Shown: positions 1-5,880 of the stretch, in pieces
How positions within the stretch are numbered: position 1 is the first letter of the stretch
Layout: every line of letters begins with the position of its first letter
Assembly (NCBI GenBank): GCA_029932425.1
Contig: JAOZQC010000206.1
Span: 1 to 6,392, forward strand
Reading direction: 5' to 3'
Length of the DNA stretch: 6,392 nt
From: Planctomycetota bacterium
GTDB taxonomy: Bacteria > Planctomycetota > JAJSAM01
The notes under the pieces: generated by a model
The model's database searches: none
Told to the model about the DNA's origin: nothing
What the model saw: the letters and a program-made list of their open reading frames with translations, nothing else
Program-made: the position numbers and the translations under genes

Positions 1-777
1 CGGCGCCGGACCACGGCCCTCCTCGACAACTTCTCCTGGGGCAAGACCGACCTGCCCGACCGCCTGGGGGCCCTCGTCCTCGCGGCCCGCGCCCTCCACG
101 ACACGGCGGTGGTCTACGGCACCCCGTTCATCTCGGGAAAGGACTCGCTGAACAACGAGTACTCCGTGGGGGGGAAGACCATCCGCATCCCCCACACCCT
201 CCTCGTCTCCGCCCTTTCCGTGATCGAGGACGTGACGCGGACCGTGACCATGGACCTGAAGGGGCCGGGCCACGGCCTCTACCTCCTCGGCCGCACCGCC
301 GACGAGCTGGGCGGCTCGCACTACTACCTGCTCCTCGGGGAGACGGGGGCGCGGGTCCCCCGGGTCCGTCCCGAGGAGGCGGTGGCCGTCTTCGACGCCC
401 TCGAGGGCGCCCTGGAGGAGGGCCTGGCGGCCTCCTGTCACGATCTCTCCGAGGGCGGGCTGGCGGCGGCCCTGGCGGAGATGGCCTTCGCGGGCGACGT
501 GGGCGTCGAGGCCGACCTCGCCGCGGTACCCCGGGCCGAGGGCTGCGACCGGGACGACGTCCTGCTCTTCTCCGAATCCCAGAGCCGGTTTCTGGTGGAA
601 GTGCGCCCGGAGCACCGGGCCGCCTTCGAGGAGCGCGTCCGGGGGATCCCCGCCGCGCGCATCGGGGAGACCACGGCGGGAGACCGGCTCCGGATCCGGG
701 GCCTCTCCGGCGCCCCGGTGGTGGACGAATCCCTGGAGGACCTGCGGGAAGCCCACCAGGCTCCCCTCCGGTGGTGA
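1..777 (+). CDS. purL: Phosphoribosylformylglycinamidine synthase subunit PurL, C-terminal part (5' end outside window)
   Basis: PurL is the synthetase subunit of FGAM synthase. It makes formylglycinamidine ribonucleotide from FGAR, ATP and glutamine-derived ammonia in cytoplasmic de novo purine synthesis. The frame is open from the first base, so the gene enters from outside the window. The 258 visible codons are the last part of the protein. Recognisable segments are DNFSWG (visible residues 9-14), the active-site type segment FISGKDSLNNEY (43-54) and CHDLSEGG (146-153) of the C-terminal AIR-synthase-like domain, followed by a typical FSESQSRFLVEV segment. The GKDSLNNEY form differs from the versions I know from Bacillus (GNVSLYNE) and E. 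coli (GKDSM), so this is another PurL subtype. The stop TGA lies 2 nt before the purQ ATG, so the two are surely cotranscribed. An internal GTG at 109 is not the start, because homology continues upstream of it. Whether a PurS domain or gene precedes it cannot be seen. Confidence 0.96.
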   Translation, partial: RRRTTALLDNFSWGKTDLPDRLGALVLAARALHDTAVVYGTPFISGKDSLNNEYSVGGKTIRIPHTLLVSALSVIEDVTRTVTMDLKGPGHGLYLLGRTADELGGSHYYLLLGETGARVPRVRPEEAVAVFDALEGALEEGLAASCHDLSEGGLAAALAEMAFAGDVGVEADLAAVPRAEGCDRDDVLLFSESQSRFLVEVRPEHRAAFEERVRGIPAARIGETTAGDRLRIRGLSGAPVVDESLEDLREAHQAPLRW

Positions 778-779
778 CC

Positions 780-1559
780 ATGACGAGACCCAGGACCCTG
801 ATCCTCCGCACCGCGGGCACGAACTGCGACCGGGAGACGGCGCACGCCTTCCGGCGCGCCGGGGCCGAGGTGGAGCTCGTCCACGTGGACCGGGTGATCT
901 CGGATCCCGGGATCCTGGCCGGCGCCCGGATCCTCTGCTTCCCCGGGGGCTTCACCTACGGGGACGACCTGGGCGCGGGCACCATCGCCGCCCACCGGAT
1001 CCGGGACGCCCTTCTGGAGCCCATCCGCGAGCTCGTGGGCTCCGGAGGACTCGTGCTCGGCATCTGCAACGGCTTCCAGATCCTCGTGAAGACCGGTCTC
1101 CTTCCCGCCCTGGGAGGACACGGAACCACCGGGGAGGCCACGCTCACCGCGAACGACTCCAACCGCTTCGAGGACCGCTGGGTCCTGCTGGAGGCGGTCT
1201 CCGACCGCTCGCCCTTCGTGGCCAAGGGGGAGCGGATCTTCTGCCCCGTGGCCCACGCGGAGGGGAAGTTCGTGGTGCGGGACGACGACGTCCTCCGGCG
1301 GCTGGAGGCGAACCGCCAGGTGGTCTTCCGCTACGTGGACCGGGAGGGCGGCCGCGATCCGGACTACCCGCACAACCCCAACGGTTCCCGGAACGCGATC
1401 GCGGGGATCTGCGATCCCACGGGCCGCATCCTGGGCCTGATGCCCCATCCCGAGCGCCACCTGGAGCCCTTCCACCACCCGCGCTGGACGCGGGAAGGTC
1501 TCGCCGCGGAGGGCGACGGCCTGCACCTCTTCCGGAACGCGGTGGAGGCCGTCGGCTGA
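780..1559 (+). CDS. purQ: Phosphoribosylformylglycinamidine synthase subunit PurQ (glutamine amidotransferase)
   Basis: PurQ hydrolyses glutamine and passes ammonia to PurL for FGAM synthesis. The 259-residue product has the class I amidotransferase layout: an N-terminal TAGTNCDRET segment (from residue 11), FPGGFTYGDDLGAGTIAAHR, the nucleophile elbow GICNGFQ with Cys96, and the catalytic pair His223 and Glu225 in MPHPER. All three triad residues are present, so the enzyme should be active. It is somewhat longer than the roughly 227-residue Bacillus form, as in lineages with a longer PurQ. The ATG at 780 is preferred. It follows the purL stop by 2 nt and has a weak GGTGG ribosome site at 770-774. 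In-frame GTG codons at 771 and 774 would overlap the purL stop and are real alternatives. Either way translation is probably coupled to purL. The gene ends 202 nt from the convergent prmC. Confidence 0.96.
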   Translation: MTRPRTLILRTAGTNCDRETAHAFRRAGAEVELVHVDRVISDPGILAGARILCFPGGFTYGDDLGAGTIAAHRIRDALLEPIRELVGSGGLVLGICNGFQILVKTGLLPALGGHGTTGEATLTANDSNRFEDRWVLLEAVSDRSPFVAKGERIFCPVAHAEGKFVVRDDDVLRRLEANRQVVFRYVDREGGRDPDYPHNPNGSRNAIAGICDPTGRILGLMPHPERHLEPFHHPRWTREGLAAEGDGLHLFRNAVEAVG

Positions 1560-1591
1560 CCCCATCCCCCCGGGACGCCCGGAGCGCCCCT

Positions 1592-1702
1592 TGAAACATC
1601 GATGACAGGCACAGCTTTTTCACTTTTCTGAAACATCGATGACAGGCACAGCTTTTTCACCTTCCTGAGACATCGATGACCGGCACGGCTCTTTCGCGTT
1701 TC
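1592..1702. repeat. Three tandem copies of a 37-bp repeat between convergent purQ and prmC
   Basis: Three head-to-tail units start at 1592, 1629 and 1666, each exactly 37 bp with no spacer. Each contains the palindrome CATCGATG and the block GGCAC, and ends in a T-run followed by C. Units 1 and 2 differ at 2 of 37 positions; unit 3 differs from unit 1 at 6. The units are AT-rich compared with the surrounding genes. TTTCA near the end of one unit faces TGAAA at the start of the next, which gives a small 5-bp stem with a 6-nt loop across the first junction (1618-1633) and a weaker one at the second (1655-1670). A period of 37 is not a multiple of three, and no credible gene covers the units. 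Their origin is not recognised. A REP-like intergenic element or a fragment of a dispersed repeat is possible. Confidence 0.93.
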
Positions 1703-1715
1703 CAAGGCTCCGGGG

Positions 1716-1752
1716 CCCGGCGCGGCCTCCTCGAGTCTCGCCCCGCGCCGGG
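1716..1752. terminator. Perfect 10-bp GC hairpin, possible bidirectional terminator
   Basis: The arms at 1716-1725 (CCCGGCGCGG) and 1743-1752 pair perfectly across a 17-nt loop. The hairpin lies between the 3' ends of convergent purQ and prmC, where a terminator serving both strands is expected. No T-run follows the stem on either strand, so it is not a classical intrinsic terminator. In DNA this GC-rich, such stems also arise by chance more often than usual. Confidence 0.35.
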
Positions 1753-1761
1753 AACCTCGCC

Positions 1762-2664
1762 TCAGGAACGGGCGCCCGGCTCCGCCTGCCCGGCGGAGGG
1801 AGGGGCAGGGTCGGGCCGGCGCCGGGCGGCCAACACCCGCGGGAGACGGTGGTAGTCGCGGACGATCCGCTCGAGGACCCACCCGCCGGGAAGGAGGGAG
1901 GCGATCTCCTCCTCCCGGCCGCCCGGCAGCTCCACGAGCACGTGTCCCCCGGGAGCCGTGACCTCGAGCGCCCCCCGGAAGAGCCGCTCGTAGAACCTCG
2001 CCGGATCCTCCCCCGCAAACACCGCCGCCTCCGGCTCCCTCCGGCACTCCGGGTCCGTCACCTCCCCGGGCGCCACGTACGGCGGGTTGGACACCACGAG
2101 ATCGAAGGGAGCCCGGGATCGGACCGGGTGGTGCAGGTCTCCCTCGAGGAACTCGCCCCGATCCGCCACCCCGTGACGCTCCGCGTTCTCCCGCGCCACC
2201 TCCAGGGCGGCGGCGCTCACGTCCGTGGCCGTGAACCGTCCCTCCTTCACCTCCACCGCCCAGGCCACCGCGATGCAGCCGCTTCCCGTCCCGATGTCGA
2301 GGAGCCGGGGCTCCTCGAGACCGCGGGAGAGCTCCACGGCGAGGTCGACGAGATGCTCCGTCTCGGGTCGAGGCACGAGCACGTCGGGCGTGACCTTCAG
2401 GGAGAGCGAGTGGAACTCCTTCACCCCCGTGAGGTAGGCCACCGGCTCGCGGGCCGCCCGGCGCCGGACGAGCGCCCGGTAGCGCGACAGCTCGGCGGCG
2501 GAGAGGGGGCGATCGTGGCCCGTGTAGAGGCGGATCCGCTCCACGCCCAGGACGTGGGCCAGGAGCACCTCGGCGTCGAGCCGGGCGCTCTCGATCCCCG
2601 CCTCCGCGAAGTACCGTTCGGTGCGCCGGAGCACCTCGAGCACATCGAGCCGCTCCCCCGGCAT
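1762..2664 (-). CDS. prmC: Peptide chain release factor N5-glutamine methyltransferase PrmC (HemK)
   Basis: PrmC transfers a methyl group from S-adenosylmethionine to the glutamine of the GGQ motif in release factors RF1 and RF2, which makes termination efficient. The 300-residue product has the expected parts: a helical N-terminal substrate-binding domain (to about residue 90, ending near EPVAYLTGVKEF), the linking motif VPRPETEHLVD, the SAM-binding loop DIGTGSG (residues 123-129) and the catalytic NPPY at 193-196 that binds the target glutamine. E. coli PrmC is 277 residues. The extra length is mostly an Arg/Pro-rich tail after VLAARR, which resembles no domain I know. The ATG at 2664 is 11 nt after the stop of the upstream membrane-protein gene. 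No good ribosome site precedes it, so translation is probably by coupling or reinitiation. Its substrate RF1 is encoded two genes upstream on the same strand. Confidence 0.95.
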   Translation of the reverse strand: MPGERLDVLEVLRRTERYFAEAGIESARLDAEVLLAHVLGVERIRLYTGHDRPLSAAELSRYRALVRRRAAREPVAYLTGVKEFHSLSLKVTPDVLVPRPETEHLVDLAVELSRGLEEPRLLDIGTGSGCIAVAWAVEVKEGRFTATDVSAAALEVARENAERHGVADRGEFLEGDLHHPVRSRAPFDLVVSNPPYVAPGEVTDPECRREPEAAVFAGEDPARFYERLFRGALEVTAPGGHVLVELPGGREEEIASLLPGGWVLERIVRDYHRLPRVLAARRRPDPAPPSAGQAEPGARS

Positions 2665-2675
2665 GGCGACCGGGG

Positions 2676-3530
2676 TCAGGCGCGCCGGCTCTTCCGCGCC
2701 GCGAACCGGGCTTCCCGCTCCCGGGCCTTCCGCTGGGCGTCCTGCTTCGCCCCCTTGAACACGGAGATCACGATCGAGACGAGGACCATCGTGGAGAAGA
2801 TGGTGACGAGGTACAGGCCCGGCCCCAGGGCGGCGAGGTGCCCCTTCAGCCGCTGGATGAACCGCCCGTACTCCTCCACCGCGGTGATCTCGAGGTGCAG
2901 GTTGCCCCAGATGTGGACGACCCGCGACCACCCGATGATGGCCCCGTCGATGGCGGCCAGGATCACCGGCCACACGATCATCTTCCGGTGGTAGATGTTC
3001 CACACGGAGACGATGAGGCCGTAGGCCGCCAGCAGGAGCACGAACCCCCCGCCGATCGAGTCCGCCCCCGTGAGGTTCCCCGTCACCCAGGTCCTCTCCC
3101 AGGGCAGGAGGGACCCGATCACGAGCGCCAGGCTCGCGAACAGGAAGAAGAAGTACTGCTTGAAGATCGTGCCCTCGGCGATGGGGAGGAACCCCGCGCA
3201 GTGGGGGCATCGCGCCGCCCCCCCCGCGATCTCGCTGCCGCAGAACACGCAGTACTTCGTGGCGGGAGGTCCTTCCTCCTCCGGGAACTCGGGGAATTCC
3301 GGCTCCTCGAACTCCGGGGTTTCGGGAGACTCCTCCCCGCCGGCTTCCTCCCCGGAGGGCTCCTCCGCGGCGGGCTCCTCCCCCGCGGGCTCCTCCGTCC
3401 CCGTCCCGGCCTCCTCCTCCCCCTCGGCGGCGTGGGGCTCCCCCTCCTCCCCGCGCTCCTCCTCCTCGTCCCAGAGGCCCTCCTCGGGGTCGTCGCTCTT
3501 CTTCCAGTCGTCGGATGAGCCGCTCATCAT
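2676..3530 (-). CDS. Uncharacterised zinc-ribbon, four-helix membrane protein with acidic N-terminus
   Basis: I do not recognise a named family. The 284-residue product has four parts. Residues 1-90 are a disordered-looking, Glu/Pro/Gly-rich acidic stretch with EFPE-like repetition. Residues 94-111 form a zinc ribbon, CxxC (C94, C97) and CPHC (C108, C111). Four hydrophobic helices lie at about 125-143, 160-180, 184-205 and 235-257. A strongly basic tail (residues 259-284, many Lys and Arg) ends the protein. There is no signal peptide, so the acidic arm and zinc ribbon are probably cytoplasmic; with four helices the basic tail would be on the same side. A strong GGAGG site sits 6 nt before the ATG at 3530, and a second ATG at 3527 is equally possible. 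The gene lies 73 nt after prfA and 11 nt before prmC, likely in one transcript. Position suggests no function by itself; the zinc ribbon may be structural. Confidence 0.88.
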   Translation of the reverse strand: MMSGSSDDWKKSDDPEEGLWDEEEERGEEGEPHAAEGEEEAGTGTEEPAGEEPAAEEPSGEEAGGEESPETPEFEEPEFPEFPEEEGPPATKYCVFCGSEIAGGAARCPHCAGFLPIAEGTIFKQYFFFLFASLALVIGSLLPWERTWVTGNLTGADSIGGGFVLLLAAYGLIVSVWNIYHRKMIVWPVILAAIDGAIIGWSRVVHIWGNLHLEITAVEEYGRFIQRLKGHLAALGPGLYLVTIFSTMVLVSIVISVFKGAKQDAQRKAREREARFAARKSRRA

Positions 3531-3603
3531 CGTCTTCCTCCTTCGCCGATCCGGGGGGGAACGAATGGTCCGGATCTACCACGTGGGGCCGCGGCGGCCA
3601 AGT

Positions 3604-4698
3604 TCAAACGCTCTCCACCAGCGCCTTCAGCCTGAGCTCCCGCTGCCTCTCGTGGAGCCGGGCGAGGAGCTCGTCCAGGTCCCCGTCCATGACCGCGGCG
3701 AGATTGTAGAGGGTGAGGTTCACCCGGTGGTCCGTCACCCGGTTCTGGGGGAAATTGTACGTGCGGATGCGCTCGTTGCGGTCACCGGACCCGATCTGGC
3801 TCCGGCGCAGGTCCGCCCTCTCGGCCTGCGCCTTCTCCCGCCGGTGCTCCAGGATCCGGGAAGCCAGGATCTTCAGGGCCCGCGCCCGGTTCTTGTGCTG
3901 GGACTTCTCGTCCTGGCACTCCACCTTCAAGCCGGTGGGGAGGTGGATGATCCGCACCGCGCTGGAGGTCTTGTTCACCTTCTGTCCGCCCGGCCCGGAC
4001 GCCCGGAAGAAGTCGATCTTCAGGTCGTCCCGCTTCAGGTCCACCTCGATCTCGTCCGCCTCCGGCATCACCGCCACCGTGGCCAGCGAGGTGTGGATGC
4101 GGCCCTGCGCCTCCGTCTCCGGAACCCTCTGGACCCGGTGCCCCCCCGACTCGTACCGGAGGGCCTGGTAGACATCCCGGCCCTTGATGGAGGCGATGAC
4201 CTCCCGGACCCCCCCCAGCTCCGTGCCCACCACGGAGAGCACCTCCATCCGGTAGCCCCGGCGCTCCGCGAATCGCTGGTACATGCGGAAGAGGTCCCGG
4301 GCGAAGAGGGCGGCCTCGTCGCCTCCCGTCCCCGCGCGGATCTCCAGGATCACGTCCCGGCCGGAGAGCTCGTCCGTGGTGAGCAGCTCGTCCACCGCGT
4401 CGTCCAGGATGCGCCGGGCGAGGGCCTCCTTCTCCTCGATCTCCGACCTCGCCAGGAGCCGGGTCTCCTCGTCCTCCGCGTCGGCCAGGAGCGCCCGGGC
4501 CTCCGCGAGGTCCGCCTCCGCGGCGGAGAGCTCGTCGTAAAGCCCCGCGAGCCGGGCGTGGCGGCCCATCTCCCGCTGGATCGCCGCGGCGCGGACGTGG
4601 TCCGCCGCCACCTCCCCGTCCTGCGAGAGCCGGAGAAGCTCCGCGTACCGGGCCTTCGCCTCGGCCAGATGTCTGCGGACCGGTTCCTCGACGCTCAT
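3604..4698 (-). CDS. prfA: Peptide chain release factor 1 (RF1)
   Basis: RF1 reads UAA and UAG stop codons on the ribosome and triggers hydrolysis of peptidyl-tRNA. The 364-residue product is full length for the family. Residues 1-100 are a charged helical domain, followed by the conserved RAGTGGDEAA segment (121-130). The stop-codon reading tripeptide PxT is PET at 193-195 within GGHRVQRVPETEAQGRIHTS; PxT marks RF1 rather than RF2 (SPF). The catalytic GGQ is at 237-239 within ASGPGGQKVNKT, and Gln239 is the expected target of PrmC. The usual SQHKNRARAL and RIRTYNFPQNRVTDHR segments follow. The ATG at 4698 has a strong GGGAGGG site 4 nt upstream, which fixes the start. The gene stands 92 nt after the upstream hypothetical gene and 73 nt before the zinc-ribbon gene, so it may have its own promoter, although I see no clear one. 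Confidence 0.97.
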   Translation of the reverse strand: MSVEEPVRRHLAEAKARYAELLRLSQDGEVAADHVRAAAIQREMGRHARLAGLYDELSAAEADLAEARALLADAEDEETRLLARSEIEEKEALARRILDDAVDELLTTDELSGRDVILEIRAGTGGDEAALFARDLFRMYQRFAERRGYRMEVLSVVGTELGGVREVIASIKGRDVYQALRYESGGHRVQRVPETEAQGRIHTSLATVAVMPEADEIEVDLKRDDLKIDFFRASGPGGQKVNKTSSAVRIIHLPTGLKVECQDEKSQHKNRARALKILASRILEHRREKAQAERADLRRSQIGSGDRNERIRTYNFPQNRVTDHRVNLTLYNLAAVMDGDLDELLARLHERQRELRLKALVESV

Positions 4699-4790
4699 CG
4701 AACCCTCCCGGCTCGGGTGGGCTCAAGTCTACCGGGCCCGGGGGGAAAGGGGAACGGTTGCGCGGGACGCCGGGACGCGGGCCCTCGCCC

Positions 4791-5222
4791 TCAGCCGGAC
4801 TCCGGGAAGGAGACCGCCTCCCTCCCCTCTCCCCGCCGGAAGCGATGGCGTTCGTCCTCCTTCCCCGGCACCCGGAGGTCGAGATCCAGGAAGGCCACCC
4901 GCTTTCTCCAGTAGTCCACGGCGAGGACGTAGGTGGCCATCCGCCGCAGGTGGTAGGTGAGGGCCTTGCGGTTCTTCGCCAGGGCGGAGTTGGGCGAGAA
5001 GGAGATCCGGAGCCCGGTCTCGCCCGCGTCCCGGACCACGGAGACCCGGAGCGTCTTCTCCGGCTCCGCCATCCGGCTCCCGAAGACGGAGACCAGCTCC
5101 TTCCGGAGGGAGGCCACGTTCTCCGCCCCCCCCACCTGGCCGATGAAGAAGGAGGCGAACATGGTGAGGAGGAGCATCCCGATCAACCCCATGGCGAGCA
5201 TGATCATGATCGAGCGATGCAT
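4791..5222 (-). CDS. Uncharacterised single-pass membrane protein
   Basis: I do not recognise this 143-residue protein. A very hydrophobic, Met-rich segment at about residues 5-29 looks like an uncleaved signal anchor; there is no lipobox or clear cleavage site. The rest (30-143) is a soluble, mixed-charge domain with alternating hydrophobic residues (LRVSVVRD, LRISFSP, FLDLDLRVP) that suggest beta strands, and a helical part around AKNRKALTYHLRRMATYVLAVDYW. No cysteine is present and no catalytic motif is apparent. Its strong start supports a real gene: a GGGAGG site at 5229-5234 stands 6 nt before the ATG at 5222. Codon use with G or C at third positions matches its neighbours. It follows the DUF192 lipoprotein gene after 147 nt and precedes prfA by 92 nt. 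The N-terminal anchor with a short domain would place it on the outer face of the inner membrane, which is inference. Confidence 0.8.
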   Translation of the reverse strand: MHRSIMIMLAMGLIGMLLLTMFASFFIGQVGGAENVASLRKELVSVFGSRMAEPEKTLRVSVVRDAGETGLRISFSPNSALAKNRKALTYHLRRMATYVLAVDYWRKRVAFLDLDLRVPGKEDERHRFRRGEGREAVSFPESG

Positions 5223-5228
5223 CCTCGG

Positions 5229-5234
5229 CCTCCC
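5229..5234 (-). promoter_or_regulatory. Ribosome binding site for the single-pass membrane protein gene
   Basis: GGGAGG on the minus strand, 6 nt before the ATG at 5222. It supports this start over an upstream ATG in another frame near 5311, which lacks a comparable site. Confidence 0.75.
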
Positions 5235-5240
5235 TGGGGT

Positions 5241-5279
5241 CCGCCGTTCCCTTCCCGAACGCTCCCGAAGCGACGGCGG
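5241..5279. other. Inverted repeat in the leader of the single-pass membrane protein gene
   Basis: CCGCCGT at 5241-5247 pairs perfectly with ACGGCGG at 5273-5279. A further CGCT/AGCG stem (5260-5263 with 5269-5272) stacks on the inner side. The structure ends 6 nt upstream of the GGGAGG ribosome site of the gene that starts at 5222. It could be a leader structure or the end of the maf-DUF192 transcript, although no T-run follows it. GC-rich stems of this size can occur by chance here. Confidence 0.25.
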
Positions 5280-5369
5280 GGACGGGCACGCCCTCGCTCC
5301 TACGGATCGGCATTCCGGCCCTCCCGCCTTGAGGGAGGATCCCCCCCGGGCCGGGATGGCGCCCTCCCG

Positions 5370-5880
5370 CTACTCGGCGGAGAGCGCGGCGAGGGAAGGC
5401 GAGAGGCGGAGCCGGTCCCCCTCCCGGATGCCCTTCCGGGAGAACCACCCCCGTTCCATCTCCAGGGCGTAGAGGGCGGGCTCCCCGGAGGAGTAGAGGG
5501 GCGCGGGCCCCGGCTTCCCCCAGTGCGGCTCCATGGACAGGATCCGGACGATCCTCCCCCTCCGGTCGGCGAAGCAGATGGAGAGGGGGATCTTCGTGTT
5601 CTGCATCCAGAAGGTGCGCACCCCCTCCTCCGGGTAGATGAAGAGCATGCCGTGGTCCGGAGCCAGCCGATCCCGGTACATGAGCCCCCGCGCCCGCTCC
5701 GCCGGCGTCCTCGCCACCTCCACCCGCGCCGTCACCAGGCCCCCGCGGGCCTCCGCCGGCGGGGGCCCCCCCGTCGGCGGGGAGCAGCAGCAGCGTACCG
5801 CCGCCGGGGGCGGCCCTCTCCCCGCGGCAGGATCCGCACGCCGCGAGAAGGGCCAGGAGCAGCGTCGCGCCCGGTCTCAT
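5370..5880 (-). pseudogene. DUF192 lipoprotein gene with an apparent 1-nt frameshift
   Basis: The DUF192 domain (function unknown, usually exported) is clear from about 5735 down to the TAG at 5370: VEVARTPAERARGLMYRDRL, GMLFIYPEE, FWMQNTKIPLSICFAD, YALEM and GIREGDRL, all typical family segments. That frame has no ATG before a stop at 5879-5877; its first usable codon is a GTG at 5735 without a good ribosome site, and this would give a 121-residue protein with no export signal. A different frame offers a much better start: ATG at 5880, overlapping the maf stop as ATGA, with AGGAGG 4 nt upstream, encoding a lipoprotein signal with lipobox LLALLAAC. The two frames join if one G is removed from a run of seven G (5766-5772 as C on the plus strand), giving a 169-residue lipoprotein of normal design. 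A sequencing or assembly error is the simplest cause; a real mutation or slippage is possible. Hence the broken-gene label, though the gene may well be intact in the organism. Confidence 0.85.
5766..5772 (-). other. Seven-G homopolymer at the likely frameshift point
   Basis: On the minus strand a run of seven G is followed directly by five C. Dropping one G restores a single frame from the lipoprotein signal into DUF192. The reading frames can be joined at other nearby places too, but this is the longest homopolymer in the stretch and the likeliest site of an indel. Confidence 0.6.

Noticed and set aside
1592..1702. CRISPR array, because the repeat length of 37 bp is CRISPR-like
   Set aside because: The units are directly contiguous with no spacers, only three copies exist, and no cas gene is present.
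1144..2047. Minus-strand open frames running through the repeat array
   Set aside because: They overlap purQ and prmC, are Arg/Pro/Gly-rich, and merely translate the repeat units in shifting frames because the period is not a multiple of three.
1762..3582. A 606-residue fusion of prmC with an upstream extension
   Set aside because: The upstream part is a shadow frame of the zinc-ribbon gene. The ATG at 2664 begins normal PrmC homology 11 nt after the upstream stop.
4188..4190. Anomalous RF1 stop-codon motif (PET rather than PAT near residues 193-195 of prfA)
   Set aside because: PET is, as far as I recall, a common form of the RF1 PxT motif in other bacteria, so it does not signal a changed genetic code.
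3070..4914. Long plus-strand open frame of 614 codons opposite prfA
   Set aside because: It is a shadow created by high GC. The minus strand holds prfA with all family motifs, and the plus-strand translation is low-complexity with no recognisable domain.
5320..5338. 6-bp inverted repeat (CCTCCC with GGGAGG) after the DUF192 gene as a terminator
   Set aside because: The stem is short, no T-run follows on the minus strand, and such short GC pairs are expected by chance at this composition.
4729..5880. 383-codon minus-strand frame starting at the lipoprotein ATG as a single long protein
   Set aside because: After the lipoprotein signal it becomes Gly/Pro/Arg-rich low-complexity sequence and overlaps the DUF192 domain and the membrane-protein gene in other frames. 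Only its first 35-40 codons look real.
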